From Xylanibacter ruminicola (GTDB lineage: Bacteria; Bacteroidota; Bacteroidia; Bacteroidales; Bacteroidaceae): a stretch of DNA of 64,000 nucleotides. Of the stretch, positions 16,388 to 27,334 are shown piece after piece; positions within the stretch are counted from its first letter, which is position 1; each line of letters begins with the position of its first letter. The stretch lies in NCBI RefSeq assembly GCF_900142525.1, contig NZ_FRBD01000015.1:1-64000 (forward strand), read 5' to 3'. Position numbers and translations under genes: made by a program. The notes below the pieces were generated by a model that did no database searches, had not been told where the DNA came from, and saw only the letters and a list, made by a program, of their open reading frames with translations.

Positions 16388-18916
16388 TTAATCCTTGGTC
16401 TCTGGTTCGGTCTGTACGGCCTCGTCGGCAATCTCGGCTTCCTCGATATCCTCTTCCTCGGCCTGAGAGTGCATTACCTTACATACGGAGGCAATCACAT
16501 CGTTCTTCTTAGCCAGGTTGATGAGGCGTACGCCCTGAGTAGCACGACCCATGACACGGACATCGGCCACCTTCAGGCGGATGAGTACACCGCTCTTATT
16601 GATAATCATCAGGTCGTTCTCGTCGGTTACCACCTTGATAGCTACCAATCGGCCGGTCTTCTCGGTGATAGCGAGGGTCTTAACACCCTTGGTACCGCGG
16701 TTGGTCTGGCGATAGTCTTCAACCTCTGAACGCTTACCATAACCGTTCTCGCTGACTACCATGATAGTCTCGGTGTTAGGATCGTTCACGCAAACCAGTC
16801 CTACAACCTCGTCGTCGTCGCCATCAAGACGCATACCGATAACACCGGTAGACACACGGCCCATGGTGCGAACAGCATTCTCGTCGAAACGTACGGCACG
16901 ACCATTGCGGTTGGCCATCAGCAGCTCGTTATGACCGTTGGTCAAGCGAACGCCTACTACCTCGTCGCCCTCGTTCACGTTGATAGCAATCACACCTGCA
17001 GCACGTACATTCTTATAAGCAGCCAGACAGGTCTTCTTGATGATACCCTGCTTGGTAGCAAATACTACATAGTGTGAATTGAGGAACTCCTCGTCGTTGA
17101 AGTTCTTGATACGCAGAACTGCATTGATAGAGTCATCGGGCTCGATGTTCAGCATGTTCTGGATGGCGCGGCCCTTAGAGTTCTTATCGCCCTCAGGTAT
17201 CTCGTAACACTTCTGCCAGTAGCAGCGGCCCTTCTGAGTGAAGAACAGCAGCGTGTTGTGCATAGTGGCAGGATAGATATACTCGGTGAAGTCGTTGTCG
17301 CGATGACGGGCAGCCTTAGAGCCCATACCGCCACGGCTCTGCTCGTGGAAATCAGACAATGGAGTACGCTTGATGTAACCCATGTGAGAGATGGTGATGA
17401 CAACAGGATCATCGGGATAGAAATCCTCTGCATTGAACTCGTGGTCGAATGGGATAATCTCGGTACGACGCTCGTCGCCATACTTCTCCTTCACCTCGAG
17501 CAGATCCTCCTTCATCACTTCCTTACAACGCTCTGGGTTATCCAGAATCTCCTGCAACTCGGCGATGAGCTTCTGCAAGTCGTCGAACTCCTGGTGGAGC
17601 TGATCAACACGCAGACCAGTGAGCTGAGCCAGACGCATATCTACGATAGCCTTTGACTGGAGCTCGTCGAGCTCGAAGCGCTGCTCCAAGTTACGCTGGG
17701 CATCGGTTGGAGTCTTAGAGTTGCGGATGATATGTACTACCTCGTCGATATTGTTAACGGCAATGATCAAGCCCTCCAGAATGTGGGCACGCTCCTGAGC
17801 CTTGCGCAGGTCGTACTTGGTGCGACGAATGGTGACATCGTGACGGTGCTCTACGAAGTATTTTACACACTCCTTGAGCGAAAGCAGACGTGGACGACCC
17901 TTAACCAGAGCGATGTTATTAACTGAGAATGAGCTCTGTAGAGCTGTCATCTTAAACAGTTTGTTAAGCAGTACGTTAGCGTTAGCATCGCGCTTGCAGT
18001 CAACCACGATACGCATACCCTGACGACCTGACTCATCGTTCACGTTAGCTACACCCTCAATCTTGTGCTGGTTAGCCAGATCGGCAATGTAAGCCACGAG
18101 GTCGGCCTTGTTCACACCGTAAGGAATCTCGGTTACTACGATCTTGTCGTGAGTCTCACCGCTCTCAATCTCGGCCTTGGCACGCATCACGATACGGCCA
18201 CGACCAGTCTCATAAGCATCCTTCACACCCTGCAGACCATAGATATAAGCACCTGTTGGGAAGTCGGGACCTGGGATGTACTGCATCAGGCCATCGGTAT
18301 CGATATCGGGATTGTCGATATAAGCGCAGCAACCGTCAATCACCTCGCCCAGGTTGTGGGTTGGCATATTGGTAGCCATACCTACGGCAATACCATTACC
18401 ACCGTTTACCAGCAGGTTAGGAATCTTGGTAGGCATAACGGTTGGCTCTTCGAGCGAGTCGTCGAAGTTAGGTGCCATGTCAACGGTTTCCTTGTCGAGG
18501 TCGTCCATGATGTGCTCACCCATCTTTGAGAGGCGGCACTCAGTGTAACGCATGGCTGCAGGCGAGTCGCCGTCGACCGAACCGAAGTTACCCTGACCAT
18601 CGACCAAGGTGTAACGCATGTTCCAGTCCTGAGCCATACGCACCAGGGCTCCATATACTGAAGAGTCGCCGTGTGGGTGATACTTACCAAGCACCTCACC
18701 TACTACACGCGCACACTTCTTATAAGGTTGGGTAGAAACGTTGTTAATGTTCATCATACCGTAGAGAATACGGCGGTGAACAGGCTTAAAGCCATCACGA
18801 ACATCAGGAAGGGCACGTGCCACAATGACTGACATAGAGTAGTCGATGTAGCTCGATTTCATTTCTTCCTCGATGTTGATCTTAATAATTCTGTCGTTGT
18901 CGAATGTTTGATCCAT
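16388..18916 (-). CDS. gyrA: DNA gyrase subunit A
   Basis: The 842-residue protein is full length for GyrA. The breakage-reunion domain begins with [20 protein letters not shown], the active Tyr lies in the [10 protein letters not shown] segment, and the quinolone-determining loop reads [19 protein letters not shown]. The position equal to E. coli Ser83 is Ser; the position of Asp87 is Gly, which may be normal in this group. The C-terminal beta-pinwheel carries a variant GyrA box QTNRGTKG, and an acidic tail ends the protein. With GyrB it forms the ATP-dependent negative supercoiling enzyme. gyrB is not in the window. Confidence 0.98.
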   Translation of the reverse strand: MDQTFDNDRIIKINIEEEMKSSYIDYSMSVIVARALPDVRDGFKPVHRRILYGMMNINNVSTQPYKKCARVVGEVLGKYHPHGDSSVYGALVRMAQDWNMRYTLVDGQGNFGSVDGDSPAAMRYTECRLSKMGEHIMDDLDKETVDMAPNFDDSLEEPTVMPTKIPNLLVNGGNGIAVGMATNMPTHNLGEVIDGCCAYIDNPDIDTDGLMQYIPGPDFPTGAYIYGLQGVKDAYETGRGRIVMRAKAEIESGETHDKIVVTEIPYGVNKADLVAYIADLANQHKIEGVANVNDESGRQGMRIVVDCKRDANANVLLNKLFKMTALQSSFSVNNIALVKGRPRLLSLKECVKYFVEHRHDVTIRRTKYDLRKAQERAHILEGLIIAVNNIDEVVHIIRNSKTPTDAQRNLEQRFELDELQSKAIVDMRLAQLTGLRVDQLHQEFDDLQKLIAELQEILDNPERCKEVMKEDLLEVKEKYGDERRTEIIPFDHEFNAEDFYPDDPVVITISHMGYIKRTPLSDFHEQSRGGMGSKAARHRDNDFTEYIYPATMHNTLLFFTQKGRCYWQKCYEIPEGDKNSKGRAIQNMLNIEPDDSINAVLRIKNFNDEEFLNSHYVVFATKQGIIKKTCLAAYKNVRAAGVIAINVNEGDEVVGVRLTNGHNELLMANRNGRAVRFDENAVRTMGRVSTGVIGMRLDGDDDEVVGLVCVNDPNTETIMVVSENGYGKRSEVEDYRQTNRGTKGVKTLAITEKTGRLVAIKVVTDENDLMIINKSGVLIRLKVADVRVMGRATQGVRLINLAKKNDVIASVCKVMHSQAEEEDIEEAEIADEAVQTEPETKD

Positions 18917-19004
18917 CTTGTTATTTTACAATTTAACTATTTACGATTTTTCGATTTTCGCGTTTAAGGCCATTTTTAAGCCCGCTGACGCGTTTTAAAC
19001 CGTG

Positions 19005-19036
19005 CAAAGGTAGTAATTTTATTGCAACCAAACAAA
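19005..19036 (-). promoter_or_regulatory. gyrA promoter (-33/-7)
   Basis: On the minus strand TTTG (19033-19036) is followed after 20 bases by TACCTTTG (19005-19012), a full match to the Bacteroidota -33/-7 pattern. The predicted transcript leader is about 85 bases. Confidence 0.75.
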
Positions 19037-19100
19037 GATTTTATGCTTTTTTAGAGGAAAAAATATCGATTTTATGGCACGATGTTTGCAAGAATTGTTG

Positions 19101-19108
19101 TAACTTTG
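19101..19108 (+). promoter_or_regulatory. -7 box of clpC
   Basis: TAACTTTG matches TAnnTTTG, 27 bases upstream of the clpC ATG. No TTTG at the standard -33 spacing; one at 19085-19088 is too close. Confidence 0.55.
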
Positions 19109-19135
19109 CATTAAATAAATAATAATAAGGTATAA

Positions 19136-21667
19136 ATGACAACTCAATTTTCGCCCAAACTATCAGAAATACTGGCATACTCGCGTGAAGAGGCTGCCAG
19201 ATTGGCCAGCCGTTCGGTTGGGCCAGAGCATCTGTTGTTAGGCATACTGAGAACCAAAGAGGGGCCAGTGATAGACCTATTTAAAAGACTAGACTTGAAC
19301 CTGCAGGCTGTAAAGACCGAACTGGAGCAGAGAGTTAGGGAAGACGAGATAGGTACACCTATACACACCACCGACTTGGTGCTGAACGAGAAAGCCAACA
19401 ACGTGCTGAAGTTGGCTGTGCTCGAAGCCAGAATACAGAGAGCTACAAAAATAGACGAACAGCACCTGCTGTTGGCCATACTGCACGATATAGCCAACAA
19501 CGGCGCTAAACAAGTATTAGAACAGAACAATATGACATACGACGACGCTATGGCCATGCTGTTTGCTCCCAAGAACACCAACGTGAGCAACGGAATCGGT
19601 CTGCCCGACGACTATGAGGAGGAATACGAGGATACAGGCAGCGGTAAGAACTCGGCTGGCAACAACCAGCAGAACACCACGACTGCCCAGAAGAAGACTG
19701 CCTCGAAGACACCGGTACTCGACAGCTTCGGTACCGACCTGACAAAGGCTGCTGCCGAAGGAAAACTGGATCCCTGTGTGGGACGTGAGCGCGAGATTCA
19801 GCGCATCATCGAGATTCTGGGGCGCAGAAAGAAGAATAATCCTATATTAATAGGTGAACCAGGTGTAGGAAAGAGTGCCATTGTAGAAGGATTGGCACAG
19901 CTCATTGAAAAGCGCCACACCAGCCCTATGCTGTTTGGTAAGCGCATCTATACCCTCGACATGACGGGTATTGTGGCTGGCACCAAGTATCGCGGACAGT
20001 TTGAAGAGCGACTCAAAGCGCTGATGAAAGAGCTGGAGACAAACCCTGATGTCATCGTGTTTATCGACGAGATTCACACCATCATCGGAGCAGGTTCTAC
20101 GCCTGGCAGTATGGATGCTGCCAACATTATGAAACCCGCATTGGCACGCGGCACGATACAGTGCATTGGTGCTACCACGCTGGATGAATATCGCGAAAGC
20201 ATTGAGAAAGACGGAGCCTTGGAGCGCCGATTCCAGAAGGTGCAGGTAGAGCCTACCACCAACGAGGAAACACTGCAGATTCTGCATAACATCAAGGATC
20301 GCTACGAGGAGCACCACCACGTGACATATACCGACGAGGCGCTGGAGGCTTGTGTCAAATTGACAGACCGCTACGTAACCGACCGCTTTATGCCCGATAA
20401 GGCTATCGACGCTCTGGATGAGACGGGGTCGAAGGTGCATCTGGGTAATGCTCAGATTCCACCAGAGATTATTGAGAAGGAGCAGGAACTGGCTGAGGTC
20501 AAGGAGAAGAAAGGTCAGGCTGTGAAGAACCAGAACTACGAGCTAGCCGCAGGTTATCGCGACCGTCAGGTTCAGATAGAGAAAGACCTGAAGGAGCTGA
20601 ACGAGAAATGGACTAACGGCGAGGGCGAGACACGCCAGGTGGTAGATGCTGACCAGGTAGCCGAGGTGGTATCGATGATGACCGGTGTGCCAGCACAGCG
20701 AATGGCTGAGCAGGAAGGTATCCGTCTGAAAGGTATGGCCGCAGAGCTGAAGAACAACGTGATAGCACAGGATGCTGCCATCGACAAGATGGTGAAAGCC
20801 ATACAGCGCAACCGCGTTGGACTGAAAGAGCCTAATCATCCTATCGGCGTATTCATGTTCCTTGGTCCTACCGGTGTGGGTAAAACCTATCTGGCCAAGA
20901 AACTGGCTGAGTTTATGTTTGGCAGCACCGATGCACTGGTACGTATCGACATGAGCGAATATACAGAGAGCTTCAATACATCGCGCCTGATTGGTGCGCC
21001 TCCAGGATACGTAGGTTATGGAGAGGGCGGACAACTGACAGAGAGAGTGCGCCGCCATCCCTACTCTATCGTACTGCTCGACGAGATAGAGAAGGCTCAT
21101 TCGAATGTATTCAACCTGTTGTTGCAGGTGCTGGACGAAGGACGCATGACGGATGGTAACGGCCGACTGGTTGACTTCCGAAATACGGTGATCATCATGA
21201 CGTCGAACGCAGGAACACGCCAGCTGAAGGACTTTGGTCGCGGTGTAGGTTTCAGTGCAGGTATCGGTACAGGTCTGATGCTGAACGAGAAGGACAAGCA
21301 GAATGCACGCGATATTGTGCAGAAGGCACTGTCGAAGCAGTTCTCGCCAGAGTTCCTGAACCGACTGGATGAGATTATCACCTTCGACCAGCTGGATCTG
21401 GATGCCATCAAACGCATTATCGATGTAGAGTTGAAGGGACTGTACAGTCGCATAGAACAGATAGGTTATCATATAGACCTGAGCGACGAGGCCAAGGAGT
21501 TTGTTGCCTCAAAGGGTTACGACGTACAGTTTGGAGCCCGTCCGCTGAAACGAGCCATACAGAACTATCTGGAAGACGGCATCAGCGACATCATCGTGAA
21601 CGGCAGCCTGAAACCAGGCGACACCATCCACATAGAGTTAAAAGAAAATGAGTTAGCCTTCAGCTAA
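19136..21667 (+). CDS. clpC: ATP-dependent Clp protease ATPase subunit ClpC
   Basis: The 843-residue AAA+ unfoldase has a double Clp_N domain (about 8-145) and a Gln/Asn/Thr-rich linker. The first AAA module has Walker A GEPGVGKS (240-247) and Walker B VIFIDEIH. A UVR-type middle segment carries [20 protein letters not shown], and the second AAA module has GPTGVGKT. The UVR motif distinguishes ClpC from ClpB and ClpA. It unfolds substrates for the ClpP peptidase; clpP is not in the window. The 3' end, including the stop, lies inside a terminator hairpin. Confidence 0.96.
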   Translation: MTTQFSPKLSEILAYSREEAARLASRSVGPEHLLLGILRTKEGPVIDLFKRLDLNLQAVKTELEQRVREDEIGTPIHTTDLVLNEKANNVLKLAVLEARIQRATKIDEQHLLLAILHDIANNGAKQVLEQNNMTYDDAMAMLFAPKNTNVSNGIGLPDDYEEEYEDTGSGKNSAGNNQQNTTTAQKKTASKTPVLDSFGTDLTKAAAEGKLDPCVGREREIQRIIEILGRRKKNNPILIGEPGVGKSAIVEGLAQLIEKRHTSPMLFGKRIYTLDMTGIVAGTKYRGQFEERLKALMKELETNPDVIVFIDEIHTIIGAGSTPGSMDAANIMKPALARGTIQCIGATTLDEYRESIEKDGALERRFQKVQVEPTTNEETLQILHNIKDRYEEHHHVTYTDEALEACVKLTDRYVTDRFMPDKAIDALDETGSKVHLGNAQIPPEIIEKEQELAEVKEKKGQAVKNQNYELAAGYRDRQVQIEKDLKELNEKWTNGEGETRQVVDADQVAEVVSMMTGVPAQRMAEQEGIRLKGMAAELKNNVIAQDAAIDKMVKAIQRNRVGLKEPNHPIGVFMFLGPTGVGKTYLAKKLAEFMFGSTDALVRIDMSEYTESFNTSRLIGAPPGYVGYGEGGQLTERVRRHPYSIVLLDEIEKAHSNVFNLLLQVLDEGRMTDGNGRLVDFRNTVIIMTSNAGTRQLKDFGRGVGFSAGIGTGLMLNEKDKQNARDIVQKALSKQFSPEFLNRLDEIITFDQLDLDAIKRIIDVELKGLYSRIEQIGYHIDLSDEAKEFVASKGYDVQFGARPLKRAIQNYLEDGISDIIVNGSLKPGDTIHIELKENELAFS

Positions 21668-21680
21668 CTCATTTTCTTTT
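21645..21680. terminator. Bidirectional terminator overlapping the clpC stop codon
   Basis: A 13-bp stem (AAAATGAGTTAGC at 21645-21657, GCTAACTCATTTT at 21663-21675) with a 5-base loop and T-rich tails on both sides. It contains the last codons and stop of clpC. It can serve both clpC and the convergent nadE, whose stop is at 21696. Confidence 0.85.
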
Positions 21681-21695
21681 TCATTTTTTCATTTT

Positions 21696-23627
21696 TTACA
21701 GCGTCTCGCACTCCTTCAGCCATAGTGCTGACGATGCATCGCTTGGCATACGCCAGTCGCCACGTGGTGAGAGACTGACACTTCCTACCTTAGGACCGTC
21801 GGGCAAGCAAGAACGCTTGAACTGCTGATTGAAGAATCGACGAGAGAAGGTGGTGAGCCACTTCTTGACTGTTTCTTCATCGTAAAGTGCAGCCTTATCT
21901 TCAGTAGCTGTGCAGAAAGCACGCTTGGCCAGCAGGAATATCTTCTTGGGACTGAAACCGTAGCGCAGGAAATAATAGATAAAGAAATCATGCAACTCGT
22001 AAGGCCCCACGAGGTCTTCAGTCTTCTGCTTGATATTACCCTGTTCGTCGGCTGGAATCAGCTCGGGCGAAATAGGTGTGTCAACAATGTCGAGCAGCGT
22101 CTCGGTGGCCATCTCGCCAGCCACAAAGCTAACCAGATAACGAATCAATGTCTTGGGTACACCTGCGTTGACACCATACATTGACATGTGATCGCCATTA
22201 TAAGTGGCCCATCCCAGAGCTAGTTCTGAGAGGTCGCCAGTACCAACCACAATCGCATTCTCCTTGTTAGCCACATCCATCAGAATCTGTGTGCGCTCGC
22301 GAGCCTGCGAGTTTTCGTAAGTAATATCGTGTATGCTGGCATCGTGCTGGATATCGGCAAAGTGTTGGGTAACGGCTTTGGCAATACTGATTTCGCGAAT
22401 GGTAACACCCAATGTCTCCATCAGCTTCAGCGCATTGTTATAGGTGCGATCGGTGGTACCGAATCCTGGCATGGTGATACCGACGATACCCTTGCGGTCG
22501 AGTCCAAGTTTATCGAATGCCTTAACGGTAACAAGCAGGGCTAGTGTAGAATCCAGTCCGCCACTGATGCCGATAACCGCTTTCTTACCATTAATATGAT
22601 ACAAGCGCTTGACTAATCCCATGACCTGAATGTTCAGAATCTCCTCGCACGACTCCTGCATGTTCTCACTCTTAGGAATGAAAGGATACGGGTCGATGTG
22701 GCGGGTGAGCTGGAACTCGCGTGTTGCAGTCTGCTTGCAGTTGATGATACGGGCAGCAGCACCACGCTGAGCATTGATAAATGTGGTATTGGTACGGCGC
22801 TCTACATGCAGCGCTTCGATATCAATCTGGCACATCTTGAGCTGTGGCTGCAGTGAGAATCTGCTACCCTCTTCCAGCAGTCGGCCGTTCTCGAATATCA
22901 TGGCATTGCCACCATAGACTACATCCTGTGTAGACTCTCCGAATCCACAACTTGAGTAGACGTAGCCACTAATCATACGGGCACTCTGCTGAGCCAATAG
23001 CGACTTGAGGTAGGCATGCTTACCTATCAGCTCATCGCTGGCAGAGAGGTTGAAGATGATATCGGCACCAGCCAATGCCAGATTATTGCTTGGTGGTGTT
23101 GGCGCCCAGACATCCTCGCATATCTCGATACCGAACTTTACACCATCGCGGGTAACAAACACCTGGGGCTCGGCAGAAACATGAACAGGACTACCTGCAA
23201 AATAGATATCGCAAGGATTCAGGTCTTGTGATGATGCAAACCAACGCTTCTCGTAGAACTCGCCATAGTTGGGCAGATAAACCTTGGGAACGATGCCCAG
23301 CAACGTGCCGCTCTGCAGTACAGCAGCACAGTTATACAGTAATCCGTTGACCACTACAGGCAAACCCACAATAACGATAGTATTGAGCTTACGGGTAAAG
23401 TCGAGCAGTTTGACAACGCCCTCCTCGGCATGATCGAGAAGCAGCTGCTCCTTAAACAGATCCTGGCACGAATAGCCTGTAATACACAGCTCAGGGAATA
23501 CGATAATCTCAACACCACGATCTTCGGCCTGAGCTATCAAACCCTCAATCTGCTGAACATTATACTCCACATCGGCCACCTTTACCGTGGGCACGGCTGC
23601 TGCTACGTTTACAAATCCGTATTTCAT
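21696..23627 (-). CDS. nadE: Glutamine-dependent NAD+ synthetase
   Basis: The 643-residue protein joins an N-terminal carbon-nitrogen hydrolase (glutaminase) to a C-terminal ATP-pyrophosphatase synthetase. The hydrolase shows [14 protein letters not shown] with its catalytic Glu and [11 protein letters not shown] with its catalytic Cys. The synthetase P-loop-like motif is [14 protein letters not shown]. It amidates deamido-NAD using ammonia channelled from glutamine, the last step of NAD synthesis. The start overlaps the stop of the preceding DUF2027 gene by four bases (23624-23627), so they are co-translated. Confidence 0.97.
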   Translation of the reverse strand: MKYGFVNVAAAVPTVKVADVEYNVQQIEGLIAQAEDRGVEIIVFPELCITGYSCQDLFKEQLLLDHAEEGVVKLLDFTRKLNTIVIVGLPVVVNGLLYNCAAVLQSGTLLGIVPKVYLPNYGEFYEKRWFASSQDLNPCDIYFAGSPVHVSAEPQVFVTRDGVKFGIEICEDVWAPTPPSNNLALAGADIIFNLSASDELIGKHAYLKSLLAQQSARMISGYVYSSCGFGESTQDVVYGGNAMIFENGRLLEEGSRFSLQPQLKMCQIDIEALHVERRTNTTFINAQRGAAARIINCKQTATREFQLTRHIDPYPFIPKSENMQESCEEILNIQVMGLVKRLYHINGKKAVIGISGGLDSTLALLVTVKAFDKLGLDRKGIVGITMPGFGTTDRTYNNALKLMETLGVTIREISIAKAVTQHFADIQHDASIHDITYENSQARERTQILMDVANKENAIVVGTGDLSELALGWATYNGDHMSMYGVNAGVPKTLIRYLVSFVAGEMATETLLDIVDTPISPELIPADEQGNIKQKTEDLVGPYELHDFFIYYFLRYGFSPKKIFLLAKRAFCTATEDKAALYDEETVKKWLTTFSRRFFNQQFKRSCLPDGPKVGSVSLSPRGDWRMPSDASSALWLKECETL

Positions 23628-24322
23628 AGTTTTACTTTTTGAACATCGTTTTCAATCAAAGTATAAATAAGAGCTGGCTGCTCAAAGAAATCGTTCTCGC
23701 GGAAGGCATGCAGTTTGTAGAACTTCACGGTATCTACACGCACCTGAGCGTTAACGGGCGACTTGAGCAGATAATGCTTATCACGCTTGTAGGCCATGAG
23801 TTGGATGCAGCAATGTTCCAGATCATTCAGATCTTCACGACCGAACTCCTCGATAAACTCCTTACAGTTGGGCTCAATCTCGCCCTCGGCACGAAGCTTC
23901 CAAGCGCTGCCTTCGGCAGTCATATACACATAGCGCAGATAGTAGTTGGAATCATTAACCAGATAGGTTTCGAAACGACTCTGCGACAGTTCTTTGATTT
24001 CCATTGGCACAAAGGCAAGGAAAGCACTCAGCTTGTCGCCACCCTTACGTTCCTCAGGTTTAGCTTTAAAAGTAATCGGACGATCGGCAGGCTCTATCTC
24101 GGGCTCTTCTTCCTCCTCGGCTGCCTGACGGGCCTGATTCTTAATCTCTACCATACGAGTGGTCTCATAGCTTTCTTCGCCTACTACCACCACCTCGTTT
24201 ATCAGCATCGGCATCTGGAAGCCGTCTTCGTCTTCTACCAATACAATATTCTTTCCCTGGAAGCCAGCCACTTTTCCGCCGCCAACCTCGCTCAAGAATC
24301 TCACTTTATCTCCAATCTTCAT
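23624..24322 (-). CDS. DUF2027-domain protein, short form
   Basis: I start at 24322 (MKIGDKVRFLSEVGGGKV); the longer frame adds 13 hydrophobic residues upstream of the promoter-like box. The 232-residue protein has an N-terminal small beta-barrel (KVAGFQGKNIVLVEDEDGFQ), an acidic linker around residues 70-85, and a beta-rich domain (about 95-225). This matches DUF2027 proteins of Bacteroidota, which as I recall often end in a Smr nuclease-like domain. That domain is absent here. Function is unknown. It overlaps nadE by four bases. Confidence 0.72.
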   Translation of the reverse strand: MKIGDKVRFLSEVGGGKVAGFQGKNIVLVEDEDGFQMPMLINEVVVVGEESYETTRMVEIKNQARQAAEEEEEPEIEPADRPITFKAKPEERKGGDKLSAFLAFVPMEIKELSQSRFETYLVNDSNYYLRYVYMTAEGSAWKLRAEGEIEPNCKEFIEEFGREDLNDLEHCCIQLMAYKRDKHYLLKSPVNAQVRVDTVKFYKLHAFRENDFFEQPALIYTLIENDVQKVKL

Positions 24323-24348
24323 TTTAATAATAAGATTTAATTTGGGCA

Positions 24349-24379
24349 CAAAGATAAACAAAAAAGCCCGAACTACAAA
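24349..24379 (-). promoter_or_regulatory. Promoter of the DUF2027-nadE operon
   Basis: The minus strand shows TTTG (24376-24379), a 19-base spacer and TATCTTTG (24349-24356). The -33 element falls in the loop of the rnf terminator hairpin. Confidence 0.6.
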
Positions 24380-24391
24380 ATAGTTCGGACT
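24360..24391 (-). terminator. Terminator of the rnf operon
   Basis: An 11-bp stem with one G-T wobble (24365-24375 with 24381-24391), a 5-base loop, and six T on the minus strand (24360-24365), about 22 bases after the rnfA stop. A T-run also follows on the plus strand. Confidence 0.8.
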
Positions 24392-24413
24392 CTTTTTAGT
24401 ATTCAGTAGTTAT

Positions 24414-25016
24414 TTAATCCAATCCGAAGAGGAGCTTCAAGCCTCCATCGACACCCGAGAAGCCCATGAATGCCAGACTGAGCAGACCAGCCGAGAGCAT
24501 CACGATAGCCATTCCCTGCATGCCCTTAGGAATCTTTACCAGCTCGAGCTGTTCACGCATGCCTGCAAACACAGTCAGAGCCAAACCGAAACCGATGGCA
24601 GTAGAAAAGGCGTAAACCACACTCTGCAACAGGTTGTAATCTTTCTGGATAACCAAGATAGCTACACCGAGCACAGCACAGTTAGTGGTGATAAGTGGCA
24701 GGAAGATTCCCAGAGCCTGATAAAGCGCGGGAGAAACCTTCTTCAAAACAATCTCGACCAACTGCACCAGCGATGCGATGACCAGAATGAAGGCGATGGT
24801 CTGCAGATACTGCAAGCCAAAGGCATCGAGCACATATTTCTGAACTAGCCAGGTAACGATGGTGGCAAGTGTCAACACAAAAGCTACAGCTGCCGACATA
24901 CCCAGCGAGGTATCAATCTTCTTAGATACGCCAAGGAAAGGACAAATGCCTAAGAACTGCGACAACACGATGTTGTTCACAAAAATGGCACTGATGAAAA
25001 TCAAAATGTATTCCAT
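24414..25016 (-). CDS. rnfA: Electron transport complex subunit RnfA
   Basis: The 200-residue protein has six hydrophobic segments and typical RnfA/NqrE motifs: VNNIVLSQFLGICPFLGVS near the N-terminus and LITTNCAVLGVA in the middle. It is an inner-membrane subunit of the Rnf complex, which moves electrons between ferredoxin and NAD with ion pumping. It is the last gene of the operon, 69 bases after rnfE. RnfA and RnfE are paralogues with opposite membrane topology. Confidence 0.96.
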   Translation of the reverse strand: MEYILIFISAIFVNNIVLSQFLGICPFLGVSKKIDTSLGMSAAVAFVLTLATIVTWLVQKYVLDAFGLQYLQTIAFILVIASLVQLVEIVLKKVSPALYQALGIFLPLITTNCAVLGVAILVIQKDYNLLQSVVYAFSTAIGFGLALTVFAGMREQLELVKIPKGMQGMAIVMLSAGLLSLAFMGFSGVDGGLKLLFGLD

Positions 25017-25085
25017 AAATTCTTGAAGTTAAAGGGAATATAAAGAGAAGCGATAACTTCCTTTTTAACTTCCTTTTCATTCCCA

Positions 25086-25676
25086 CTATTTGATTTTGTT
25101 TACAATTGCAATAAGGAATCCCAAAGTGATGAATGCTCCTGGAGGGAGAACAAACAACAGAATGTTGTAAGTCTCAGGCAGAAGGGTTAGACCAAAGATA
25201 GAGCCTGCACCAAGCAACTCACGGCAGATGCCCAGAAGCGTAAGGCCTACGGTAAAACCAAGTCCGATACCGATACCATCGAACAAAGAGGCAACGGGTG
25301 AGTTCTTAGCAGCAAAAGCCTCAGCACGACCCAAGATAACACAGTTTACCACAATCAGCGGGATAAACAATCCAAGCGATTTATCGACATCGGGCAGATA
25401 CGCCTTGATAACCATCTGGAGGATTGTTACAAAGGCAGCAATCACCACGATGAATACTGGAATGCGAACCTTATCGGGAGTGACTGACTTGAGGCAGCTG
25501 ATAACAAAGTTTGTGCAAATAAGTACCGCCATAGTGGCAAGTCCCATAGACATACCATTCATGGCAGAGGTGGTTGTGGCCAACGTAGGACACATACCCA
25601 GCATCAGGACGAACGTGGGGTTCTCCTTAATGATGCCATTCTTAATAATCTGTATTGCGTTCATAAAACTATTCAC
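25086..25676 (-). CDS. rnfE: Electron transport complex subunit RnfE
   Basis: The 196-residue membrane protein has NPTFVLMLGMCPTLATTTSA near the N-terminus and LIVVNCVILGRAEAFA in the middle, diagnostic for RnfE/NqrD. Six hydrophobic segments are visible. It lies six bases downstream of rnfG and pairs with RnfA in the membrane core of the complex. Confidence 0.96.
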   Translation of the reverse strand: MNSFMNAIQIIKNGIIKENPTFVLMLGMCPTLATTTSAMNGMSMGLATMAVLICTNFVISCLKSVTPDKVRIPVFIVVIAAFVTILQMVIKAYLPDVDKSLGLFIPLIVVNCVILGRAEAFAAKNSPVASLFDGIGIGLGFTVGLTLLGICRELLGAGSIFGLTLLPETYNILLFVLPPGAFITLGFLIAIVNKIK

Positions 25677-25682
25677 TTTTCA

Positions 25683-26312
25683 CTATTCACTTTTCACTTT
25701 TTGTGTAGCGCCAGTCTCACCATCTGTTGATGAAGCGGCCTTGAAAGCGTTATAAGCATTGTTGACAGCTAACAGGAAGGCGCGACTGGTAATAGTCGAA
25801 GCGGTGATTGCATCAACCTTTCCGCCATCCTTTGATACAGTGAGAGGTTCAGCTGGCGACTTGCCGATAATATCGCCCTTCTCGCCCTTTTGGAACCACT
25901 TGTCGGCCTTAGCACCAAGTCCTGGTGTCTCTGCATGTTCCAGCAGCGTGTAACCTAGAATCTTTCCTTCGGGATCGAAACCTACCAACACTTTCAGATC
26001 GCCACCAAAGCCACCAGTGGTGCTCTCTACGGCAGCACCAAGCTCGTTGCCTTTGGCATCCTTGGTCTGATAGATAATGTAAACGAGTTCCTTACCCTTG
26101 GCATCGGTCTGCTTAACGGTATCGGTGGCTGTTACCGTCAGGTCATCGCACACCAAAACCTCTTTGATACCATCGGCCAGAGCCTTAGCCTTCTGTTCGC
26201 TGATAGGACCCTCGGTAAGATGATTGACGAAGGCCAGGATACCACCCATGATGACTGCTACCGATGTAAGTACCAGCACCATATTCAGTAATGATGATTC
26301 TAACTTCTTCAT
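25683..26312 (-). CDS. rnfG: Electron transport complex subunit RnfG (FMN-binding)
   Basis: The 209-residue protein has one N-terminal membrane anchor (about 9-30) and a periplasmic FMN-binding domain. The covalent flavin Thr lies in DAITASTITSRAF, the usual (S/A)-x-A/S-T-x-T-S context. Upstream features LEHAETPGLGAKAD also fit the family. Its start overlaps the rnfD stop by four bases. The C-terminus is a short polar tail. Confidence 0.95.
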   Translation of the reverse strand: MKKLESSLLNMVLVLTSVAVIMGGILAFVNHLTEGPISEQKAKALADGIKEVLVCDDLTVTATDTVKQTDAKGKELVYIIYQTKDAKGNELGAAVESTTGGFGGDLKVLVGFDPEGKILGYTLLEHAETPGLGAKADKWFQKGEKGDIIGKSPAEPLTVSKDGGKVDAITASTITSRAFLLAVNNAYNAFKAASSTDGETGATQKVKSE

Positions 26313-27298
26313 TTTGCAACCTCCCCGAATCTCTTTGGTTTAACATAATTGTTGATGAGTGGCGTGAACGCATTCATGATGAGAATAGCGAACGACATGC
26401 CCTCAGGATAAGCGCCCCAGTTACGGATAACTACAGTGAGGAATCCGATAGCAACACCATAGATGAGCTGTCCCTTTGGAGTCATAGGACTGGTTACATA
26501 GTCGGTAGCCATAAAAATGGCACCCAGCAACAAACCTCCAGTAAGTAATACCGAGACAGGATCGGGATAAACAGGATTAGCCAGATGCAACAAACCTGAG
26601 AATACGAACGCTGTACCCATAATTGATACAGGAATATGCCAGGTGATGATACGGTTATAAAGCATGAATGCCAAACCAAACAGCAGGGCTAATCCACAAA
26701 TCTCTCCCATAGCGCCAGCGCCACCAGAACTTGAACCTAAGAAAAGCTCGAATGATGAAGGCAACTGGTCGAGAACCGAAACATCGCCGGTTCTGATAGC
26801 TGAGCTAACAATAGAAAGCGGAGTAGCTCCAGTCTCTGCGTCGAGATAAGTATCCCACTGACCAATCTTTGGCCATGTAGTCATCTGTGCAGGGAATGCC
26901 ACCAACAAAGCAGCACGACCCACCAACGCAGGGTTGAAGATGTTATTACCCAGACCACCAAACGTCATCTTAGCAACGCCGATAGCAAACAGCGCACCAA
27001 TCAGGATAATCCAGATAGGCAGGTTTGAAGGCAGGTTGAACGCCAGGAGCAGACCAGTGATAATAGCCGATCCATCGCGCAAGGTGCTCTCCTTCTTCAG
27101 AATGTATTTACAGATAGCCCACTCAAAGAAGCAGCAGGCTGCAACACTCGTTACAGTAACAATAACCGAACCCAAGCCAAAGAAATAGAAGGAAGCAAGC
27201 AGCGCAGGCATCAATGCGATGATGACACCATACATGTTGCGTTCGATAGAATCGCGGCTGTGGGCATGTGGCGATAATGAAACAATTAACTTTCCCAT
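26309..27298 (-). CDS. rnfD: Electron transport complex subunit RnfD
   Basis: The 329-residue multi-spanning protein carries the covalent FMN site ETGATPLS (Thr in GATPLS), and GGLGNNIFNPALVGRAALL typical of the NqrB/RnfD family. Eight or more hydrophobic segments are present. It lies 36 bases downstream of rnfC and overlaps rnfG by four bases. Confidence 0.96.
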   Translation of the reverse strand: MGKLIVSLSPHAHSRDSIERNMYGVIIALMPALLASFYFFGLGSVIVTVTSVAACCFFEWAICKYILKKESTLRDGSAIITGLLLAFNLPSNLPIWIILIGALFAIGVAKMTFGGLGNNIFNPALVGRAALLVAFPAQMTTWPKIGQWDTYLDAETGATPLSIVSSAIRTGDVSVLDQLPSSFELFLGSSSGGAGAMGEICGLALLFGLAFMLYNRIITWHIPVSIMGTAFVFSGLLHLANPVYPDPVSVLLTGGLLLGAIFMATDYVTSPMTPKGQLIYGVAIGFLTVVIRNWGAYPEGMSFAILIMNAFTPLINNYVKPKRFGEVAK

Positions 27299-27334
27299 TG
27301 TACTATTTTACAATTTGAATATTTCACAATTTGA

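Noticed and set aside
17258..17656. Antisense frames inside gyrA (also 18065-18529)
   Set aside because: Shadows of a conserved housekeeping gene.
16388..18916. Possible quinolone-resistance change (Gly at the Asp87-equivalent of GyrA)
   Set aside because: The neighbouring residues suggest this is the ordinary sequence of the group; Ser at the 83-equivalent is unchanged.
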